17,390 bases of DNA from Zygnema cylindricum. Taxonomy: Eukaryota; Streptophyta; Zygnematophyceae; Zygnematales; Zygnemataceae. The notes beneath the pieces are model-generated. The model ran no database searches and had not been told where the DNA came from. It saw only the letters and a list, made by a program, of their open reading frames with translations. The stretch lies in contig JBBHKE010003578.1 of the NCBI GenBank assembly GCA_037447655.1, positions 1 to 17,390 on the forward strand. Reading direction: 5' to 3'. A program made the position numbers and the translations under genes. Below, piece after piece: positions 9,117 through 17,221 of this stretch (the stretch's first letter is position 1; each line of letters starts with the position of its first letter).

Positions 9117-9130
9117 ACCAGTCTGTCGTA
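9060..9130 (-). ncRNA. Degenerate tRNA-like segment
   Basis: On the minus strand, TA...CAG..TGGTTAGAGC resembles the tRNA D-arm and A box, and GGTTCGAGTCC matches the B-box consensus GGTTCGANTCC exactly. About 30 bases separate GAGC from the B box, roughly three more than in a normal tRNA. The anticodon stem and the T stem do not pair properly and no acceptor stem is visible, so this is not a working tRNA gene. It is best read as tRNA-derived sequence, as in a SINE head, captured in this element. Transcription by RNA polymerase III is possible but unproven. Confidence 0.6.
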
Positions 9131-9365
9131 GATGTTCGCTAGAGTATATAGGGTGTGATTTATATTTAAAGTATGTTACGTCCCCTAAATCGATTAACGG
9201 AAATGTAAATGTAACATCATAGAACAGGTTAAATTCAGTGCGGACTAGATCCCGCACGAAAGAAATGAATCTGACATTTGTTTCGACGGTCGATATTTAA
9301 TGCCGGTTCTTATCCAACGGCATACGTCTTCGCCGAGATCCCGGAAAGGTCACTTTGGCGTTTTG

Positions 9366-9482
9366 TGACGTGGCATGACTTGGAGCCACGTGGAGAGATG
9401 ACATTCGGTCGTGGGAATTCCGAGGAACGTACGGACGAGTGAAAAGCGGACAGGCGTCCGCTTAATAGCATTGTCGTATATA
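9366..9482 (+). promoter_or_regulatory. Putative LTR promoter: ACGT boxes and TATA motif
   Basis: TGACGTGG (9366-9373) and the palindromic G-box CCACGTGG (9386-9393) lie about 85-110 bases before TATATAGG (TATATA 9477-9482). In plants, ACGT-core boxes bind bZIP or bHLH factors. A TATA at this place would divide the 998-bp LTR into about 650 bp of U3 and about 340 bp of R plus U5, which fits an LTR read on the plus strand. The motifs are seen directly; activity is inferred. Confidence 0.5.
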
Positions 9483-9849
9483 GGCCGTACAAAAGGTACA
9501 CCGATAGTAGTACTTTTTGGTACGGTACAGTAATTTGATTGGTCTGTACTTCAGATGATAGAAGTTATTAGAGGGAATCAGGACTTAGAAAATTTTGGTA
9601 GGTAGTCACCTCTCCTTTTGAGAGTTTGTACAAATTGCCATTTTTACTGCCTCATAACTTATCGCCTGGTTGGGCGTTCTCGGAGATTTTTTTTCCTACG
9701 CAATCAGGGGAGTCCAGGCTGCACAGAAATGCAATCCGATTGTCTAATTGTCTGCTTGGGTAGCAGTGGTTGCCATTAAAAGTGGGTTAGTTAATATTTA
9801 TCTAGAGGCTTCTTGAATTCTGTAGTCCAATGGAGGAAATAGAATTGCA

Positions 9850-9854
9850 TAAAT
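9850..9854. repeat. Right target-site duplication (TAAAT)
   Basis: Follows the terminal CA of the nested element directly and pairs with TTAAT at 8847-8851. Five bp is the usual duplication length for LTR retrotransposons. Confidence 0.6.
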
Positions 9855-9884
9855 ACATATTATGCTGTTGTAAAAAATTTGACT

Positions 9885-10740
9885 ATTGAATTTCAAGATG
9901 TTTTCCCAAGTGATTTACTGCCAAGAAGGCCACCTTCACGAAATGTGGAACATGTCATTAACCTTGAACGTTGAGGTAATCCTCTAGTCACATAAATTTA
10001 TAGGCACAGTTTCTTTGAGCAAGAGGAGTTAAAGAAATAGATCAAGGAGCTTCTAGAAAAAAGACATATTCAGCCCAGCAAATCACTGTACGGAGCACCA
10101 GTTCTTTTCGTCAAAAAGAAGGACGGAACTTTGAGAAAGTATGTTGTATATCGTAGTTTGAACAAGATAATTCGTGAAGGATAAGTATCTGTTACCTTTA
10201 ATTTATGACTTGATAGATCGTTTGAAAGGTGCTAAATTATTTTCTTTGATTGATTTGCATAGTGGCTTTAATCAGGTGTATATAAAAACCGAAGATGTTA
10301 AAAAAAAACTGCTTTTAAAACAAGAGTCGGTCATTTTGAAAGTATAGTGATGCCATTTGGTTTGACAAATGCACAGCCAATTTATCAAAGATTAATTAAC
10401 CAAACCAATTCACATTATATAGATGAGTTTGTTCAAGTGTTTATAGATGATATTCTAATTTAGAGCGAATCTACAGAACAACATTTAATTCATTTAACGA
10501 AAGTGTAAGAAAGGTTAAGGGAAAGAAAACTATATGGAAAATTGTCAAAATCCAATTTTTTTAAAAGCAAACAATTATTTTTTGGACATATAGTTAGTGG
10601 GGAAGGTGTTAAAATAGATCCATCCAAAATTACTACAATCAAAAATTGGAAGCAACCCACTAATGTCACAAAAGTTAGATCGTTTTTGGGGATGGCCCTT
10701 ATAACAATAAATTTATAAAAAACTTCAGTAAGATGGCCGC
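9885..10740 (+). pseudogene. Ty3/gypsy reverse transcriptase, broken (copy R)
   Basis: Resumes right after the nested insertion with FPSDLLPRRPPSRNVEHVI near 9902. [16 protein letters not shown] block at about 10100-10137 is intact, but CVDYR is altered, and an extra base at NKI shifts the frame near 10175. LFSLIDLHSGFNQV keeps the first catalytic aspartate, which copy L has lost. FESIVMPFGLTNAQPIYQRLIN and FIDDILI follow in frame. A TAG stop at 10461-10463 follows IDDILI directly, at the same codon where copy L has TAA. After this come the FFKSKQLFFGHIVSGEG and VRSFLGMA blocks, then a frameshift at the YYRK position. Non-functional. Confidence 0.92.
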
Positions 10741-11260
10741 ACCTTTGACGCATTTACATTAGGAGAAAAAGACGTTGGTGTAGGGAGCTGATCAGGAGAG
10801 AGCTTTTTATAAACTAAAAGGGAAGTTGACCTCCGCCCCTACACCGGTGTATCCTGATCCTACTGGGAATTTTGAAGTTCTGATCACTACTGATGCATAT
10901 GATAAAGGTCTAGGTGCAACCATATGTCAAAAAGTCGGCAAACGTTTTCATCCTTATGCTTTTGAATCCAGAAAATTCAATGATGCTGAAAAGAACTATT
11001 CACCACATGAAAAAGAATTACTTGCAATTATTCATGCATTGGTGAAATGGCGTTGTTATTTGCATAATAAACAATTTACTATTCACTGTGATAATAAGGC
11101 ACTCTCATATCTACAAAGGTTAACTGATGCATAGATTATGATTGGCAAACAAATTAGGTGGATGTAGAAATTTGCATATTTCAAATTTAATATCAAACAT
11201 ATTCTTGGAAAACCAAATGTAGTCGCATATCGTTTAAGTAGATATTTTGAAATAAGTGTG
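10741..11260 (+). pseudogene. Ty3/gypsy RNase H, near-intact core (copy R)
   Basis: The open stretch 10826-11134 is the least damaged domain in the window. It keeps the first catalytic aspartate in TTDAYDKGLGA, the glutamate in HEKELLAI and a further aspartate in HCDNKALSYLQRL. It ends at a TAG replacing the glutamine normally found before IMTG/IRW. The tail HILGKPNVVAYRLSR is readable to about 11240. Copy L shares the tyrosine where related elements usually have aspartate (NVVAD.LSR). The domain is isolated from a functional reverse transcriptase, so it is a remnant. Confidence 0.9.
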
Positions 11261-12040
11261 ATAGTTCGAGATGAATTGTTTTTAGAGGCTGTTAGAAATG
11301 ATTATGATAAAGATCTTTATTTTGTTGTGATTTGCAAGAATATTCCGTGAGGGAGTTTTGACCCATTGAATGAGAGGCATGTCAAAAACTTTAGAATAGA
11401 AGATGGTTTACTGTATTTGCGAACAGGGGATAGATTATGCATTCGTGAAATGCGAGACTTAAGAAAATAAATTTTACAGAAAAACCCATGCGCATTTAGG
11501 ACATCTAGGTCGAGATAAAACTCTTAATCGGTTATAGAGTAGATTGTTCAGGCGCGAGTTGGCAAAGGAGGTGCCGAAAAACGTAGAAAGTTGTGTCCTT
11601 TGCCAACAAAGTAAACCTTGTAACCGCAAACCTAAAGGTCTCTTAAAACCTTTACATATCCCCGAATGACCATGGGAATCTGCCGGTATGGATTTTATTG
11701 TCAGGTTGCCAGCTACATCTACAAGAAATGAAAGTATCATGGTCGTAGTCGATAGGTTCAGTAAAATGGCAATCTTTTTCCCTTACAAAACTACTCATTC
11801 AGTTGTGGATATTGCAAAATTATATTTTGACAACGTGGTCACACATCATGGAGTTCCCTTGTCTATAGTCAGTGATAGGGATTCCAAATTTACGTCTGCA
11901 ATTTTGGAAGGAATTGCAGCAAAATTTAGGCACTGAATTAAAATGAGTATCTCTTATCATCCTTAGCCAGATGAACAGAAAAAAAGGATGAACCGTACAC
12001 TGGATGAAATGCTTAAGACTGTTTGCAGTGGAGTTCAGAA
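11261..12040 (+). pseudogene. Ty3/gypsy integrase, truncated (copy R)
   Basis: The N-terminal zinc motif THAHLGHLGRDKTLNRL and CVLCQQSK are present; unlike copy L there is no stop after HLG, but a TAG follows shortly. A TGA interrupts HIPE.PWE. The core is open over 11688-11936, with MDFIVRLP (first aspartate), VDRFSKMAIF and VSDRDSKF (second aspartate), then an extra base shifts the frame. In the third-acid region a TAG sits in the HP.TDG block, and the catalytic glutamate codon is AAA (lysine). Homology ends near 12040, so the C-terminal domain is missing. Confidence 0.92.
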
Positions 12041-13690
12041 AATTTGTATTTGAATAATGTTATGTTATCACTTTCTTCCTGTTCGATGTTTTATCACCAT
12101 GTCTATGTTTCTTGCTCCCCTCGCGCTACCCAATAGCTCCTCTTTCCCGTTGCGATGCTTACATTTGGATGCAGGTTTCTCCACTACGTGACGACATGTT
12201 TTTCTCGTCCCAATGTATTCCATTTGAAACAATGACTCTTGCTCCTCTTGACTGAGAAACAACACTTTGTTCCCGGCGCAAAGTTTGACCTTCAAATTTT
12301 AGTTTTTCTACACCCGTTTTTTACACTGGCGACACTTTAACACCCTCGGTTGAGCTTCACTCCCCTTCTCCCTCCCCCCTCTATGGTTTCAATTAAATAT
12401 TTGTAACTAAATGTTATTATCACCGTACAATTTACCTTGAAGGTGTGTGCCAATGTGTTAAAAACATATTTTTTTTCTGTCCTTTTCCTTCAAAGTTGAA
12501 CCTACACCAATAATATCTTTTGTCCTACAAAAAAATGGAAAAACCGAAGTATAATTTGTGACATTTTTAAACATAGTGTTTACTTTAGTTGGGGGCCTTC
12601 CCCTTTTAGACCCATTGATGCGACATGCCAACTCATCTTTAAACTTTTACCGTGGTCTACTTTAGAGCATGTCTTACTAAAATTAATACCTGACCAACAA
12701 ATATGAAAACAATTTCCCATGTTTCGCACGATTTTGAACATTTTCCCACAAAAGAGGGTACAAGCAACCATTTTTGTTTTTGGCTCCTCACAAGCATGTG
12801 CAGAAAAGAAATTGCAGGGTTTACAGACCTCCACTTTCATTCATGGGTCATCCACAAAATTCTATACCGTCGTCACCTCTCGCTCTCCCTCTCCCACTGT
12901 CATTTCCATCTTCTCTTCTTGAAATGGAACATGTCGATATTGGCGTAAAATGAAAAAGCCCTAGATTTCCATTATTTTAATAATTCAAGGCATGGTATCG
13001 TGACAAATCGAGTGATAAAAGACAAAAAAATAAAATCCGGAAGCCTTGATTCGAAGTTCCAGAATTAGTGACGTTAATGGTGTGATAGATAAGCACGACG
13101 TCACAATGTCACAAAAACCTAAACATCTACAAGGTCAAAAAAAAATGTCTAAAGTATAAAATCGTTACAAAAGTAAGTACGCCGTGAATCGCTATTAGAG
13201 TTCATAATAACTAGTGTAAAAATACAACTACTCAGAGGCATAATGCCAATAATAATAAGCGCTAATTTATACATCTAACTCTAATTTGGGTACAAAGTCC
13301 AATATTGTAGCCGCCATAGTCTGTGTTCACATACGCGACGATTGAACATGTGAGAACATGTTATCGCAATTTTCTTTAGTCTATATAATTGGGAATCAAA
13401 TCTGAGTGCGCTTTTTTGTGGCGACGCACTCAATTTCACGCGTCAACGCCTTTATCTGACACTTATTCCGTACGTCTGTTAGAAATAATGAGCAGTGTTT
13501 GTGCCGAATGACACATTTCGTACATTACGCTATTTTAAAACAGTTGAAATTAGATTAGTTAACGCTAATTAGGGTAGCGCTCCATTAATAAAAAAAAATG
13601 GGATAGTTTATAGAAATTGGCGCATATCTGTAACAAACCGTATCAAACCGTACCGCTTATTTTGTTTTTATACGAGAAATAGCATTACAA
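12041..13690. other. Unassigned region
   Basis: No recognisable gene or element. Short open stretches on both strands (for example 12068-12295 and 12580-12840 on the minus strand) have no known motif and overlap in conflicting frames. A pyrimidine-rich tract lies at about 12880-12925, and T-rich runs occur near 12465. Composition changes sharply from the retrotransposon at 12040. Confidence 0.5.
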
Positions 13691-14332
13691 AGAATCTTGC
13701 CAATACTCTCTGAAGTACTAGGAGGTAACACTGACCGTCGGATATTCATTCGCGAGGCATTCGCTTCATTTTTCTCTACAGCTGACAACGTACGTGTAAG
13801 AGGTGGGTTGTCGGTTACAGAAAAAATTCGCGACACGCTGAACGATTAAGCTACGTGTCACGATGGACAACCAACGAAAATTCACAATATTTGCACATGA
13901 TATGTACCTTTCAAAATGCAACCGAAAATAAAAAAAGTAATCTCAAAACAGTCCTTCGTCGCGCTATTTTTGGCAAAGCCACACTATTTCTGGAAATGGA
14001 TTTTCGTCATGTTTGAAAACAGGAACCCTAAAAAATGAGATGGCGTAAAAGACTGGCTTTTGCAAAAAGTACAAAATTTATGCCGTATGAAAACTTGGTA
14101 ACGCAGGTACATGGTACGCAAGTGAAGATTTGAAGTGAAATTTGTCGGTGTGAAAAAATTTAACGATATTCAATATGGGATCGTAGCTTACGTGGTGCCA
14201 ATCAATTTAGAACACGTGGTTTACAAGCTATACGTGATGGAACATCGTCTCGATTAACCCAGCCCGTAGAGTTAGGCCGTACAATTACATAATTTCCTCA
14301 TGGAACGCCACCCTTAAACATTACCGCAACAT
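13691..14332 (+). repeat. Diverged direct repeat, unit A
   Basis: Matches unit B (15939-16490) block by block in the same order: GA(C/T)CGT near 13735/15980, a CACATGATATGTACCTT block at 13895/16125, and an ACACGTGGTTTACAAGCTATACG block at 14211/16374, then a CATGGAACG-type block at 14299. The spacing between units is about 2.25 kb. Divergence is high and gaps are frequent, so it is an old duplication or two old copies of one repeat family. No coding potential. Confidence 0.65.
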
Positions 14333-14574
14333 AAAAAAAAATAGAGTTATTAATAATATTTTAGGTTCGAGAGTCAAATTTGGGGGGTGCCAAATTAACG
14401 TTATTAATGCAAATAGCGGTTCCATGTGTAGCGTCCACAACTGTTAAATTTTAAAGCAACGATTACGACTCCGAAAAATACACCGTGGATCACAATTATT
14501 GTTAATAACACTATTTCGGCGCCCCCAAATTTTGACCCTAAAACCTAAAAAAGTAATAATAATTCTTTTTTTTT
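14333..14574. repeat. Foldback repeat, MITE-like
   Basis: The left arm (14333 to about 14425) and right arm (about 14485 to 14574) are inverted copies. TTTTAGGTTCGAGAGTCAAA and TTTGGGGGGTGCCAAAT pair with the reverse of ATTTCGGCGCCCCCAAATTTTGACCCTAAAACC-type sequence at 14512-14550. The arms are imperfect and end in A-rich/T-rich runs, with about 60 bp between them. There is no open frame and no clear target duplication, so membership in a DNA transposon family is uncertain. Confidence 0.7.
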
Positions 14575-15160
14575 CGCTAGAATATAAATTTTTCAATTAG
14601 CGTCATTGACTAATTTGGGCGATTTTTAAACAGTGTAGTGTACCAAATGTGTTAACCAATACTAAAACACCTTGTTTTTATGTACAAACTTACTAAAAAA
14701 GTATTAGATAACAATGTCAGACGGGAAAGTGAGTGGCACTGCCATGGGAAAGCGCCCTCAAATTTGATTCCTACAAATAAATATAGGAGAAAATCACGCG
14801 AATTTGTTTGCATATATTCAAACTTCCACTATGTGAATGTATTGAATAGCGGCCTCGCTACGGGAATGTGTATCTCAATTACTGTTAGACGTATAAATTA
14901 GCGTTAATGTTTTGTGAGTGTTTGGCCCTACAACCCAAAATATAGTAAATAACACCAATTCTTTCTTTTCACTAAATATTTCTTAACATTAATAGCGATT
15001 CACGCTATAGTACGCAAAATCTTCAATAAAAGTGAAATTTACATTGTGAAGTTACAATTACATGGACATACACCCTTAATGTTCCTCCTATTTTCGACAG
15101 CTTACAACTATTTAAAATTAATCGGCACAAGAAATACTTTTAACTTAGTAAAAATGACGT
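14575..15160. other. Unassigned region
   Basis: No gene seen. A stretch at about 14919-14965 (GGCCCTACAACCC..., AATAACACCAATTCTTT) resembles the right arm of the foldback repeat in the same direction and may be another fragment of it. Confidence 0.4.
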
Positions 15161-15167
15161 ACTAAGG

Positions 15168-15294
15168 GTGAAGTTCCATTAGCTGAAAAGTGAGGTTGTT
15201 TACAAAAAAAGTACATCATCGTACTGCGTCGTACCACTTGGTTTGCTTTTATTAAAGTGAATTTCCATTAGATGAAAAGCGGGGTTGTTTACTA
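15168..15294 (+). repeat. Short direct repeat, 89-bp spacing
   Basis: GTGAAGTTCCATTAGCTGAA at 15168 and GTGAATTTCCATTAGATGAA at 15257 begin matching stretches of about 37 bases that end in GGTTGTTTAC. Only two units are present. The bases between them do not repeat, so this is a partial tandem duplication. Confidence 0.7.
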
Positions 15295-15938
15295 TACACC
15301 GTTTGTTTTCGTACAAGGCATTTTTATTTTTTGTTCGACGAAATAAGTTTATTAAATACCTGCAAGGATACTCCAAGCGTATAGGTTAAACCTTCACATT
15401 TGGATCTTTTGCTTTTTCTAATTTGAAGGGCTATTGTACAAATCATCAAGAGTGTGGATAGTCTCTTTGCGATGACACTAGTTTTAGATTGGACGTGTAA
15501 CGTTGTACACGTAAAAAACATAAAAAATATTCATGACGAACACGCGGTCACAAACCTACACGCCATACAAGCCATGTGCCTTCTGACATGGTTGATGCAG
15601 CCACCGAGAGTATCGTCGCACCCTCCTTATATCATCCATGGACCTTCAAAGTTTGCCTCTCCATTTTAAAAATAAAATTTTGGTTGCAAACTTTCCATAG
15701 GAGTCATCATTTACCTCTGTTGATACAAACATTACGTTGAGGTTTCCTGTTTGAAAAATAATTTTAGATTTTCAAAATTTGAATACTAGCCTACGTGGAA
15801 CCAACCAAAATGAGCCAACGCAAGTGAGAGGTTGGTTATTAACCCGATAATAATAAAGACATTGCCAATAAACTTAAAATACCCTACAAGCCTACCCAGC
15901 ATGGAATAAAGGCCTTAAAAAAAAAAAATTAAAAAAAA
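15295..15938. other. Unassigned region with A-rich tract
   Basis: No gene seen; open stretches on opposite strands at 15324-15521 and 15454-15669 overlap and have no motif. Two adjacent A runs lie at about 15916-15941, just before direct-repeat unit B, and could mark the end of an inserted sequence. Confidence 0.4.
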
Positions 15939-16490
15939 AAATCTTAACAATATTAACCAAATGCCCGGGAGTTATCATTGACCGTTAGATAATCATCCGC
16001 ATGTCATCCGCTCCAATCTATTATGTAATTTATCACCCACCTCCTCAAGGTTGGTAGCCATTGTGGAGTCTTGACACGTGGGTAATAGAATTATGTGTCA
16101 CGCACCAAAAATCTTTCAACTTCCACATGATATGTACCTTCGAACAAAGTGGACATTAGTCACCAAATTCCAACTGAAAAATCAAAAAAATATTTCGTAA
16201 CGGTTTTTCACGACGTTATTCTTCGCATCCTTTCAGTTGTGTACTAGGATTACGCAAATTTGTCGTACGCATGTACATTGTACATGAACAAAGAAATCAA
16301 TAAAATTGGTCGGTATGGAAAATATTTTACATTAGTATTCGATCTCGACTAGCGTGGTACCAGTAAAAATATAACACATGGTTTACAAACTCTACACGGT
16401 GGCCCCTTGTCCAAATATATTAGAGCCATTAATGTTTCCCATGCAATTACAAAAATCTCTTGATGGAACTTCGACCTAAGTGAACTTGTA
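15939..16490 (+). repeat. Diverged direct repeat, unit B
   Basis: Partner of unit A at 13691. Homology may continue past 16490: GTTGTTAACACTAATTGAGAAGGACCC near 16540 resembles the right arm of the foldback repeat (GTTAATAACACTATTTCGGCG near 14500), while the left arm seems deleted or unrecognisable. Confidence 0.6.
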
Positions 16491-16714
16491 ATACGGAGAT
16501 TGTTTTCCTGTACCTGACGATAACTCTACGAGAGAATAAAATGTTGTTAACACTAATTGAGAAGGACCCAATTTTTCCATCACTTTTATAATTTTGTTTG
16601 GGAGCTAGATTGTTAAAAACATTGCGTTATTTACTTTAATTTGTAAACGGCAAACATGTCGAATGATGAATATCACACATAGAATTCATCGCACAAGTCA
16701 TAAAATACAATAGC
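16491..16714. other. Short unassigned stretch
   Basis: AT-rich sequence between direct-repeat unit B and the second copy of the nested element. Apart from the possible foldback-arm remnant near 16540-16600, nothing is recognised. Confidence 0.4.
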
Positions 16715-17221
16715 TGTTGAAATCTTTGATTTAGGGAAGGTATTTTCTAGGTCTTAATTAGGTAAAATGACTAAAAGAAAAAGCACAGGCAGCCTGCCTC
16801 CACCTTCTCTTTGTAGCCCCCATACCTGTTGAAGTCACTGAAGGAGAGAGAGGGCGGTGGAGCCATGGCTGCCTCAGCTCCATACGCAGGACTGAAGAGT
16901 GACCTATGTCACTCTCAACAAAAGATTGAGTCCAACAGGACTCGACCCTCCGACCAGCAGAGCGAGGCGTAGCCGTCAGCTCTTACCGGTCTGTCGTAAT
17001 AATCCTTTAGGATACATAGTGTTTGATAGCCATTTAAACATTAGCAAGATCATTAATTCGTTCAACGGAATAATAAATTAAGAACATAGAAACTAGTTGA
17101 GTTTTAGTGCGTACGAAACAAATGTACCGGACATTTGTTATTTTGGACGGCGAACATTAAAAGCCGGTTTGGATCCGACGGTCCGCATAATCGCCGGGAT
17201 CTCGCAATAGCCGCATTGGCG
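16715..17221 (+). mobile_element. Second, truncated copy of the nested LTR-like element
   Basis: Starts TGTTGAAAT like 8852 and follows it through the TTTTCTAGGTCTTAAT, GGAGCCATGGCTGCCTCAGC, GAGTCCAACAGGACTCG and GCGTAGCCGTC blocks to an ATTGGCG block at 17215-17221 (9354-9360 in the first copy). Homology stops there; the ACGT boxes, TATA and the last ~490 bp are absent. No flanking duplication can be judged because the right end is lost. Confidence 0.8.
16896..16990 (-). ncRNA. Second copy of the tRNA-like segment and hairpins
   Basis: Hairpins at 16896-16915 (AGAGTGAC/GTCACTCT), 16928-16943 (GAGTCC AACA GGACTC, unchanged) and 16959-16983 (AGAGC/GCTCT with inner GGC/GCC) match those of 8989-9116. 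On the minus strand the B box is GGGTCGAGTCC, one change from the other copy, and GGTTAGAGC is GGTAAGAGC. It is a degenerate tRNA relative, not a gene. Confidence 0.55.

Larger units (their letters stand above)
8852..9849 (+). mobile_element. Nested 998-bp TG...CA insertion, probable solo LTR
   Basis: Aligning copy R with the reverse of copy L shows extra sequence here, between protease and reverse transcriptase. It starts TGTTGAAAT and ends GAATTGCA, the TG...CA ends of an LTR. It has no coding capacity, primer site or second LTR, which fits a solo LTR left by recombination. Orientation is inferred as plus from a TATA motif at 9477. A diverged relative begins with the same TGTTGAAAT at 16715. 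A non-autonomous element is the main alternative. Confidence 0.78.
130..12040. repeat. Large inverted repeat (arms about 130-5446 and 6559-12040)
   Basis: The left arm read in reverse matches the right arm through LTR, gag, protease, reverse transcriptase, RNase H and integrase. By eye, matching blocks differ at roughly one base in ten or fewer. The right arm lacks about 765 bp spanning the end of the LTR and the start of gag, and carries the 998-bp insertion 8852-9849. The spacer between the arms is 5447-6558, about 1.1 kb, and itself includes an LTR-derived piece. Confidence 0.9.
6559..12040 (+). mobile_element. Ty3/gypsy LTR retrotransposon, copy R (truncated, interrupted)
   Basis: Same family as copy L, opposite strand. 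Order: LTR start, gag interior, zinc knuckles, protease, [998-bp insertion], reverse transcriptase, RNase H, integrase. It has no primer site, no gag start and no 3' LTR. The homology to copy L ends at about 12040 within integrase, right after a CTTAAGACTGTTTGCAGTGG block (left-copy position about 130), and the sequence beyond is unrelated. Frames are broken throughout. Confidence 0.92.

Noticed and set aside
9060-9130. A functional tRNA gene on the minus strand
   Set aside because: The B box is perfect, but the acceptor and anticodon stems do not form and the T stem pairs at only two positions. It is reported only as a tRNA-like segment.
9310-9501. Minus-strand open frame in the nested element
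   Set aside because: It crosses the probable promoter of the LTR and carries no known motif.
12068-12295. Minus-strand open frame of 75 codons as a possible gene
   Set aside because: No recognisable motif, no supporting upstream or downstream signals, and its length is unremarkable for this composition.
12580-12948. Overlapping open frames on both strands, one cysteine-rich
   Set aside because: The minus and plus frames conflict, the cysteines form no known spacing, and none continues past about 85 codons.
14680-14901. Plus-strand open frame of 73 codons
   Set aside because: No motif, sits in unassigned repeat-like DNA, and shows no exon-like signals that I can trust.
16899-17081. Plus-strand open frame of 60 codons
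   Set aside because: It runs through the hairpins and tRNA-like segment of the LTR-like repeat and has no protein motif; the matching region of the first copy is not open.
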